Source: Strigamia acuminata (Eukaryota; Arthropoda; Chilopoda; Geophilomorpha; Linotaeniidae). Taken from it: DNA of 64,000 bases. The stretch's first letter is position 1. Each line of letters starts with the position of its first letter. The notes below the pieces were generated by a model, which was not told where the DNA came from, did not search any database, and saw nothing but the letters and a program-made list of their open reading frames with translations. The stretch lies in NCBI GenBank assembly GCA_949358305.1, contig OX442314.1:124001-188000 (forward strand), given 5' to 3'. Below, in pieces: positions 56,638 to 64,000 of this stretch. The position numbers and the translations under genes are program-made.

Positions 56638-57444
56638 ACAACAATCAAACAATTGCAAGGATTTATTCAGCGATGGGCATTTCCAAAAGTTATCATCAGT
56701 GATAATGCGCCAGCTTTCCGATCAATGGAATTCCAGGCTGCATGTCAGAGTTTTGGCGCCATCAATCGCTACACGGCTGTTTATCATCCACAGGGGAACT
56801 TAGCCGAGACACTAAACCAAGCATTAAAAAACTGCATTTTGGCTTATATTGAAGAGCATGTGCGCTGGGACGTTCACATTGGATATTTTGTGCTAGCAAT
56901 CAACTCAGCCTATCAAGCTTCGCTTCAATATTCTCCTTATCAAATGGTGACGGGACAAGAGGCGCGTTATCCAGGTGATTTCGATTCGGACACCGACGAT
57001 GGACAACCACTGCCGCCGGCACGAGCGCGAGAGACGCATGAATTGATGAGAGAATTGCGAAATAATGCCACTGCAAATTTACAAAAAGCTCAAATTAGAC
57101 ATAAACGTTGGTTTGATCGAAAAAGAAGACCACACGATTTCAAACCAGGCGATTTTGTGTCTGTTAAAAATCGACAATTGTCATCAGCGGACCGACAGTT
57201 TGCTGCAGGACTTCGACAGAGAACGGAAGGCGTTTACGTAATCCATAAATTAACTGGACCCAACACTGTCATTCTTATGGATAAAGATGGTCGTCGAATG
57301 CTGCCGTATAACGTCGTAGAATTGCGCCATTGGTTCAACGATGATGATGATCTAGACCAAACGGACGCAACAATGATCGAAAAACATGTTGCTGCGTTTA
57401 CATCGGAAATTGAAACCATCATCGCCTCATTTTCGATAAAATAA
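56638..57444 (+). pseudogene. pol: Integrase core end and C-terminal domain (unit II)
   Basis: Not interrupted here, unlike unit I. It has the second Asp (SDNAPAF), the Glu in NLAETLNQ, the RRPHDFKPGDFVSV segment and the TEGVYVIHKLTGPN fold. The ORF from 56653 starts at an internal Met, because the true N-terminus lies across the hAT. Confidence 0.92.
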
Positions 57445-57979
57445 CTTAATTTCTTTTCATTTTATAATTTTATTTCTTTCTTTACTTTACCTAACCTTCT
57501 TTCTTTCTTGTGTTTATGGTTTTCCCTACTTTAAACCAAATATTTATGGAGGATAGACGCTGAAAATAGTAAGTAAAGATTAGTTTAGGAATTTGAAATT
57601 CATCAATTTAAAATGATGATACAAAAATTTTACTGAGTCCAAACTCATGCTTCTTCGAAATGCGTGATCAAATCTCGTTCACGCGAGAGGTCCGTGTCAT
57701 TTTTTATGACGAGGCAACCCCGTAGCGAGACCGCGTGTATTAAAGACATGTGAGGGCACGACTTGGTCATTTCGAAATTAACTTGCGTCTAAATAGTCGC
57801 CTCTAAAACATTTAACAATCGCTAAATTTGAATTAATATTGTTAAAAATTGTGCGTCTATCAACCGTAAGTACTTTTTATCTCACAACAATTCATTTTTA
57901 ATTGAATATTTTCGTTAAAATAACTTTTTCTTTCTGGAAAATTTCCATTTCTTTTAGTTTCACTTTACTATAATTTATT
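57445..57979. other. Spacer between pol and ORF3 (unit II), with probable intron
   Basis: The same GTAAGTACTT donor at 57866 and CTTTTAG acceptor ending 57957. One base change near 57627 relative to unit I. No ORF. Confidence 0.55.
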
Positions 57980-58567
57980 ATGGCGTCCTACGATCCAAAT
58001 GTGACAATTACGATTCCAAAACCAACGCAAAAAGGTTATCCAAAGTACCTTCCGATGCCACCAATTGAAGCTTCGGGCGAAGGACTAGTACCGCGTTTTC
58101 ATCCGGACCACCCGAACGACCAAAGCTTCCCTAATTATGAACTGTGTCCAGTTTGTAGCGGGACAGGATCTGAAATTTATCAACTGCGGGCGCCACGTGA
58201 ATGCCGAGCGTGTCGGGGCGGCGGTGATTTGCGCCGTTGCAAGTTTCGGAAATGGATGCGCCTTATGTTCGCGTATGTGCTTGGATATGAATCGATAGAC
58301 AAAACATCGTTATCTGGAGTAGATTTTCCACCGCCAAGGATTCCATTCGGCAGTGCAAACGCCATCACTCGTTTTCGACATGCGCACGCCTCATATTTGG
58401 CGCGCATAAAGCAATTAGCAAGAGAAAAGGGAATCCGGCCTTTGATTTGGGAATATCCTGAAGGAGCCTACATAATTGCCGGCGAGCAACCTGCCGAACT
58501 TCCGGATCAGTTTGTGACGCCTGAAGGAAAGACCTACAATGTGGAATCGGGCCTGGAACTATGTTAA
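57980..58567 (+). CDS. ORF3: 195-aa CxxCxGxG protein (unit II)
   Basis: Same protein sequence as the unit I copy. Here it lies directly behind an uninterrupted integrase C-terminus, confirming that it belongs to the gypsy element and not to a nested insertion. Confidence 0.8.
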   Translation: MASYDPNVTITIPKPTQKGYPKYLPMPPIEASGEGLVPRFHPDHPNDQSFPNYELCPVCSGTGSEIYQLRAPRECRACRGGGDLRRCKFRKWMRLMFAYVLGYESIDKTSLSGVDFPPPRIPFGSANAITRFRHAHASYLARIKQLAREKGIRPLIWEYPEGAYIIAGEQPAELPDQFVTPEGKTYNVESGLELC

Positions 58568-58618
58568 CGGCGCCTAATGTAAAGAGCATATTCGGAGCCG
58601 GAAAGAGTTGCGGCGAAC

Positions 58619-60847
58619 TTGCCATTTCAACATTCAAATTTACGTCCACGACACACGTACGAGGAGCGTAGTACGCATCGATTGAAGGAATACACGCAAA
58701 GGGTAACAAAGAAAATTGGAGCGGAGGCAAACCGAGACGCTCACTTCGTGACAGGACGATCTGGACAAGCTTTGGACATTTCTTCGGTCATCATCGAGGA
58801 AAACGGAGCGGTTGGAGGAGCGCCTATCGCCTTACCTGTCGTCGAATCGACTAAAGAACTTTCGTTAAACGATCAAGTGGCTAAAAAGGTAGTAAAAAAT
58901 GAAGAAAACAGAAGAGAGAGAGAGAAAACTGGTAATGTCAACACGATGTCGACCCCGATCATCAAAACGGAATCGAGTGTGACGGCGGCGGAGGCGAAGC
59001 TGATCAGCGTTTCGACAGTGACCACTTCAAGCGCTGCTGCGCCGATTGTCATTCCTTATTTCTATGTCGTCAAAGACAAATCATCTTCGATTGAGACGTC
59101 CGAATCGAGCCAAGCTGCCCGATCTTTCGATGCCACCACTGTGACTCAATCGAATACGACGCCAAAGATGATGACTTCAGTCGTTGCGACATCGGTGCCG
59201 ATTACATATTCTGGAATTATGACCTCAAACACAAAAATGGACACTATCACAGATTTTAACACAAAATTAATCAAAGTTGATTTTTCCCCACAGGTTGACC
59301 GAGATATTAAGGCGCTATTAAACTTCACACCGTCTTCATCCATCGCGAATATTGCTGCCGAGATTGCGAGAGATGCGGGAGAATGCGCAAAAATCCACGA
59401 CATCAAGAAATTGGAGAGCAAGAGTTCAAATCCAATTGCTAAGGCCATTTCAGCGGTCTCGAGCGGATCGACGTCGTCGGAAGGATGCACATCTCTAAAG
59501 CCACGTTATCTCCAGGGATTCGACCGAAATGGATGTACGATGCGCCCGGACCGTATTTTCACCCAAATGTCTGAAATATTCCGGCGCCACGAGCTTGAGA
59601 TTCTGTACCCCATGGAGAACAGGGGCCAAGGACGAATCAACCTGAGATCTGAGGGATGGAATGAACTTTTCAGGATGTCGATTAACCTGGATTTCAACGT
59701 TAGCGCCTCGGATTTCAAAACGGTCGTCGGAACGATTTTCGGACGCCTCGAAGACATTGCGAAGGAAATTGAAGCGAAAATGACCAAAGACTGTACCGGA
59801 GACGAACACTCGGTGCAGCACCTCATTGTGCACGCTGTGCACTTTAATTTAAAAGAAATCATCACCCAAATGCATCAGAGTCGTCGTGACGCCGTCAAAC
59901 GATTTCGTGAGGCCGACGCGCTCAGGGAGGCCCAGCGACTGGAGGACGAGAAAAATGCGCCCACTAAGCCACCACTGGACCCAGAATTGATCATGACGGA
60001 GGATGAAATTAAGAACTTTTCAGAGAAGATTCTCATCGAGTTGGCGCCTGAAAAATTGGTGCAACAGTTTGAGGACGCAATCGCCGAAAATCCGAGATTG
60101 ACAGATCCCCGAACCAGATATTCATTCCGATACGACCCCGTAGTCGTGGCGGACACAGGAAAACTCGCCTCGGAGTTGTCATCGGATATGGGTTCTTCGA
60201 TGTCGGATGTCGAGTCGCTTCGCGAATCAACGGGTGACGAGGAAAACCACAAGGCATTTCTGGCGGCGCGGGAACATAATAAGATTGAAGTAATTCAGGC
60301 CGACGAACCTTTCAGACTTCCAGGAATTGGACGGGGCGGTGCAAAGGCTGGACGACGATCGCCATTGATGTCAAAGATGCCCAAGATGATTTTAACACCA
60401 CCAAAGGAAAACGACGACGATCCAGGCGAGGTTGTTACGCGTGAGAGTCTGCTTGAACCACCGCAGCCCAAAGAGAAGCGTCTCGTAGAGCCAACTTGCG
60501 CTTTGGCAATCATGGAGGAGATTATTCCGATTGATGATATTTTCTATTCGCTTCTGTGGGAACCAACTATCGAATTGGTCGTCGACTGGAAAATTTTATC
60601 GCGCCTGTTCGAAACGATCATCTTCTCGGACCTTCATCTTGACCACACCAAGGGAGAAAAGGTGTTGGCCGACCTTAAACAACACTATATTAAACATTTC
60701 CTGTATCGAGTAAACAAGATTGCCCGGAAGTGCTACGCGACTTCAAAACAACAAGTAAGAGTGATTCTTGTGAAAACGGCGCTTGGACTGGTTTATTGTG
60801 CGATAGACGGTTCTGGCCCATCTGCATTTTTGAATCACAGCGTTTAA
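58619..60847 (+). CDS. ORF4: large unrecognised protein (unit II)
   Basis: 742 open codons; the first in-frame ATG is at 58946. Same protein and same ORF3-TAA-ATGTAA-ORF4 arrangement as unit I. A coding frame of this length kept open in both units suggests function, though the two copies are too similar to show selection. Confidence 0.75.
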   Translation: MPFQHSNLRPRHTYEERSTHRLKEYTQRVTKKIGAEANRDAHFVTGRSGQALDISSVIIEENGAVGGAPIALPVVESTKELSLNDQVAKKVVKNEENRREREKTGNVNTMSTPIIKTESSVTAAEAKLISVSTVTTSSAAAPIVIPYFYVVKDKSSSIETSESSQAARSFDATTVTQSNTTPKMMTSVVATSVPITYSGIMTSNTKMDTITDFNTKLIKVDFSPQVDRDIKALLNFTPSSSIANIAAEIARDAGECAKIHDIKKLESKSSNPIAKAISAVSSGSTSSEGCTSLKPRYLQGFDRNGCTMRPDRIFTQMSEIFRRHELEILYPMENRGQGRINLRSEGWNELFRMSINLDFNVSASDFKTVVGTIFGRLEDIAKEIEAKMTKDCTGDEHSVQHLIVHAVHFNLKEIITQMHQSRRDAVKRFREADALREAQRLEDEKNAPTKPPLDPELIMTEDEIKNFSEKILIELAPEKLVQQFEDAIAENPRLTDPRTRYSFRYDPVVVADTGKLASELSSDMGSSMSDVESLRESTGDEENHKAFLAAREHNKIEVIQADEPFRLPGIGRGGAKAGRRSPLMSKMPKMILTPPKENDDDPGEVVTRESLLEPPQPKEKRLVEPTCALAIMEEIIPIDDIFYSLLWEPTIELVVDWKILSRLFETIIFSDLHLDHTKGEKVLADLKQHYIKHFLYRVNKIARKCYATSKQQVRVILVKTALGLVYCAIDGSGPSAFLNHSV

Positions 60848-60971
60848 AAAATTGACTTTGGAACCTACAAGTGACTTTGCGCCTCCTAAAAACCCATATA
60901 CGAACTGTTGTGTATGTGGACTTTATTTTTGTGATAATTGTGATACAAACAATGAGTGTTATAATTGTTAA
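60834..60971 (+). CDS. Possible Cys-rich frame overlapping the ORF4 end (unit II)
   Basis: Second copy of the +1-frame seven-Cys stretch, unchanged. It has no start codon of its own. Confidence 0.3.
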   Translation: MTAFKKLTLEPTSDFAPPKNPYTNCCVCGLYFCDNCDTNNECYNC

Positions 60972-61661
60972 AAGTGTGATTGTTATGCGCCTTGAAGAAG
61001 ATTTTCCGTTAAGTTCCGTGAAAACCCAAACGCCTACGAAAGAAGATAATATTCGTTTGCGAACTTTTTATTTTGATATTTATATTTTACTAATCATTTT
61101 GCTAATCATTTTTATTAACCATTTGTAATCATTGAAATTTTATTATCTTTATATTATGATAATTGACGCTAAATCAGCGCCTAATCAATATTTTCATTTA
61201 CTAATAATTTACATTTTTATAGAAATTTTGCCACTAATAAGCATTGTTAATTAATGATAAATTATTTAATCTTCTAGTCATAAAAAAAAAACAAAAAATA
61301 TTATTGTTAATTCCAAGTGTTATCAAATAATTTAACAAATTTTATTATTTTATATAGAATTTAGTCGTAATTAGCGCCTAAATGTCTATTAATTCTATTG
61401 ATTTTTAATCAAACGATTTTTTACAATATTCCTCTCCTAAACCCATTTGTTTGTGTTTGTTTGTTCTTGTCTGTAATTGCGCCAAGTTGTGCGCCTGTTG
61501 CGTCTGTCCAAATAAAACCCTACCTTTGTTATATGTTCATAAGTGAGATTGATATTGTTGATTCATTATTTTTATTTATCTTTATGTTCAAATTTTTACC
61601 AATTATGTTGTTAACTCCATTTAGATGTTGATTATATAAAAACCATATAATAAACATCTAG
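60972..61661. other. AT-rich 3' region of gypsy unit II
   Basis: No gene seen. GCGCCT-type hexamers and AATAAA motifs occur as in unit I. Confidence 0.6.
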
Positions 61662-61672
61662 GTGGGGGGGAA
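61662..61672 (+). other. Polypurine tract of gypsy unit II
   Basis: The same G-rich run followed by AA, immediately before the 3' LTR TG at 61673. Confidence 0.7.
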
Positions 61673-62713
61673 TGTCACGGTCCTGACTTGAGCAGTAGTA
61701 ATTTTCAAAATTTTAAGCGCATTTTGCGCCCCTCCTTTAAATTTTTCCCAATTTTATTGAGAAATTGTTCTAGTTTCTTTAAATTATTTTATTTTCCCCA
61801 AATCTAAATTTATTATTTTATTTTATATTATTTTCCTTATTTTTGACATTTATCTTTAATCTGGCCTGGTTTTAATCACCCCATCCAGACAATTCATGAG
61901 AATTCTGCAATAAGTTGATATAATCGCGCTCTAAATTTGCATATTTCACCCCTGATCGCCTGTTTTCTGCTCGGTCCCCATTGGGAATTGACTTGGCCTT
62001 TGACATGTGATCAGAGGTGACTTGTTCTGTCAAGACACTTTGAACAGAGAGAATAATTTTCGCCTTCGACTAGTCAACATCTCCTGTCTTAACTAGGAAG
62101 ATTTCCAAGTGCGATTTATGTTGCGTCTCAACGCATACGGTCATTATGCAGCCCGAATTCTCATGGTTGGCTATCTAACCACTACATTTATTATTTGCCC
62201 ATTATTTGCGTACAAATTACTGGAAAAACGGCGTATTCGACGGTCTTAATTCGTCAATACATTTTATGCCACGACTGTGACTTCCTCCTCAGCCTAGACA
62301 TTTTGAACTCATACTCGTCTCAATTGCGTATTCATTTCATTATCGACGGTTCGACGACGTTGTCTGCGGTTTGGTACCTGTTTGCGCGTTCACCCAACGT
62401 TTGCGCGTGTTCAGGAGAAGAAACATACTCTTCGTAAGTACGCCTAGCATGTGACGACATTTTCCCTAGTGAAGAGCGATATTTTGGTCTTAATTCGAAA
62501 TATCAACGTTCGCCATTTTGTACGGCGCCCGAATTGAATCCTGCACCCATATAAAACAGATTTCACGAATAGACGCTGTCTTAACCTAGCTACCACCCCC
62601 GGCAAAGTTTTAAGAGTTGCAGCGCCTGCGAACCTAAATTTTCTGGTTATCACAATCCCTGGAAATTCTTAAATTTCCGAAACCATTGTTAAAAAGTCGA
62701 CTACGACGTGACA
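61673..62713 (+). repeat. Gypsy 3' LTR of unit II
   Basis: Same 1,041-bp length and TG...CA ends as the central LTR. It is preceded by a run of seven or more G and AA. Beyond 62713 the sequence leaves the element and enters a tandem repeat beginning agttgatcaacg, which recurs at 63838 and so marks the insertion boundary. Confidence 0.93.
62548..62557 (+). promoter_or_regulatory. TATA-like box of the gypsy LTR (right)
   Basis: Same motif at the same LTR offset. If active here it would drive transcription outward into the flanking repeat rather than into gag. Confidence 0.45.
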
Positions 62714-63035
62714 AGTTGATCAACGACTTTGGACCCTGAAGGAGTGGGCAACCTATGCTCAAATTTTTTATTTTTTTTTCAAAAAAACTTAGAAAATTTT
62801 GAAAAAAAATTTAGAAAAATTTACAACAAAGCGATCTTAGGCCAAGAAAGGACAAGAAAGGACAAGAAAGGACAAAAAAGGACACAGATGGATTTCAGGA
62901 GCATAAAAAAAAATGATGCTTATCCTTCAATTTTTTTTTCACAAATGAAGAGATATTTAATTGCGTGATGTTATAAGGTACCAAACCGGTTCAAACTGGT
63001 TTCTAATTGAATTTTCTTAAAGGTCACATCACGGG
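62714..63035. repeat. Flanking tandem repeat, first copy (left part)
   Basis: Starts agttgatcaacgactttgg and has poly-T/poly-A stretches. AAGAAAGGAC-type 10-bp repeats lie at about 62838-62883. Its continuation after the foldback element is 63813-63837, giving a unit of about 349 bp. No gene; a 79-codon ORF at 62729 is repeat translation. Confidence 0.8.
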
Positions 63036-63037
63036 TA

Positions 63038-63810
63038 TACAGGGTGTCTCGCCGAACACCTACCAGGTGAATTATTTCATAATCATGTTAAATCAAAAAA
63101 ACTTTTGATTATGAATTGAAGTAAATGACATGTGACGAATTCAATGAAACATGTTAAATTCATGTGACATTGTTGCATCACTGTTTTGCAACTTGTAACT
63201 TTTAAACCAACAATGGTACGCAAAAAATGTCAATTGCAAAGTTGTAGAGAACCATCTAATTAGTCTAGAACTGTTCTTAAAAAAATTATCTCTTACTGAA
63301 AAGTTTTGAGAAAAAAAGGTTTGAAATGTTAGTTTACTCAGCTTTATAACCTAAAACTATCATGTGGAATGTATTCCCAAAATAAATTATTTTCTTTCTT
63401 TTGTGTTTCCTCTCTATTACTTACAAGTATGACCCAATAAAGTGTCCTAATTGAGGATTAGCTTGGTTGCCCCAATAGTTTTAGGTTACAAAGCTGAGTT
63501 ACAAAGCTGAGTAGACCAATGTTTCAAACCTTTTTTTCTCAAAACTTTTCAGTAAAAGATTATTTTTTTAAGAACAGTTCTAGACTAATTAGATGGTTCT
63601 CTACAACTTTGCAATTGACATTTTTTGCGTAGCATTGTTGGTTTAAAAGTTACGAGTTGCAAAACAGTGATGCAACAATGTCACATGAATTTAACATGTT
63701 TCATTGAATTCGTCACATGTCATTTACTTCAATTCATAATCAAACGTTTTTTTGAATTAACATGATTATGAAATAATTCACCTGGTAGGTGTTCGGCGAG
63801 ACACCCTGTA
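63038..63810. mobile_element. 773-bp foldback MITE-like element
   Basis: Arms of about 310 bases are inverted copies of one another (tacagggtgtctcgccg at the left; its inverse ends at 63810), separated by about 130 bases of loop (about 63350-63480). TA at 63036-63037 and 63811-63812 is a likely TA target duplication, pointing to a Tc1/mariner-type mobiliser. No coding capacity. Confidence 0.85.
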
Positions 63811-63837
63811 TAAGGAGTGACAAATCAGAATTTTTTC

Positions 63838-64000
63838 AGTTGATCAACGACTTTGGACCCTGAAGGAGTGGGTAACCTATGCTCAAATTTTCAGAATTTT
63901 CAAAAAAAAAAACTTAAAAAAATTTTGAAAAAAAAAAAATTTTGAAAAAAAAACTTTGAAAAATTTACAACAAAGCGATCTTAGGACAAGATAGGACAAG
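63838..64000. repeat. Flanking tandem repeat, second copy (runs off window)
   Basis: Repeats 62714 onwards with A/T-run length differences, up to the acaaagcgatcttagg segment and aggacaag at the window end. Confidence 0.85.

Larger units (their letters stand above)
29242..62713 (+). mobile_element. Ty3/gypsy-type LTR retrotransposon, unit II (both LTRs present)
   Basis: Bounded by two 1,041-bp LTRs (29242-30282 and 61673-62713) with TGTCAC...GTGACA ends. It contains a PBS, gag, a duplicated pol, ORF3, ORF4 and a G-rich polypurine tract. Subtracting the TA...CA element (9,200 bp with its duplication), the 5,169-bp internal duplication, the hAT (5,364) and the MITE (620) leaves about 11.0 kb internal, so about 13.1 kb with LTRs. 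That is large for the superfamily because of the two extra ORFs. Left and right flanks cannot be compared, because the left side is unit I. Confidence 0.92.

Noticed and set aside
62729-62968. 79-codon ORF in the right flank
   Set aside because: It is Lys/Phe-rich translation of A/T runs and the AAGAAAGGAC repeats.

Overview
The window is eukaryotic, and almost all of it is transposable-element DNA. There are no operons or ribosome-binding sites. I see LTR retrotransposons with primer-binding sites and polypurine tracts, a hAT transposon with an 8-bp target duplication, MITE-like elements and a probable short GT-AG intron. I found no host gene, tRNA, rRNA or CRISPR. The AT-rich DNA and the element mix fit an invertebrate animal genome, but the species cannot be fixed from the sequence.

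Backbone: two head-to-tail Ty3/gypsy-type elements share one LTR. Unit I is cut by the left window edge and ends in the LTR 29242-30282. Unit II starts with that LTR and ends in the LTR 61673-62713. An uninterrupted copy would be about 13 kb, in the order gag, protease-RT-RNase H-integrase, ORF3, ORF4. Pol probably follows gag by a -1 frameshift at GGGAAAC. ORF3 (195 aa) carries two CxxCxGxG motifs. ORF4 (up to 742 codons) is unrecognised.

Nesting: a 617-bp MITE-like element interrupts the RT/RNase H junction in all four pol copies. A complete 5,356-bp hAT element with an intact transposase sits in the integrase (9659-15014 and 51282-56637). A 5,169-bp internal tandem duplication runs from mid-gag to 215 bp inside the hAT and has the same junction in both units (4704/4706 and 46327/46329). 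A different LTR element has inserted independently in each unit: in the integrase core of unit I (15143-24330) and in the RNase H-integrase linker of unit II (36372-45567). It is 9.2 kb, has 1.9-kb LTRs with TA...CA ends, makes 4-bp target duplications and carries a single unrecognised ORF.

Order of events inferred: gypsy insertion; MITE into RT; hAT into integrase; internal 5.17-kb duplication; whole-element tandem duplication through the LTR; two recent TA...CA insertions. Gag (unit II), ORF3, ORF4, the hAT transposase and the 493-aa protein are open. No pol copy is uninterrupted, so the gypsy units could move only with help from elsewhere.

Right flank (62714-64000): a roughly 349-bp tandem repeat, into which the gypsy and a 773-bp foldback element have both inserted.
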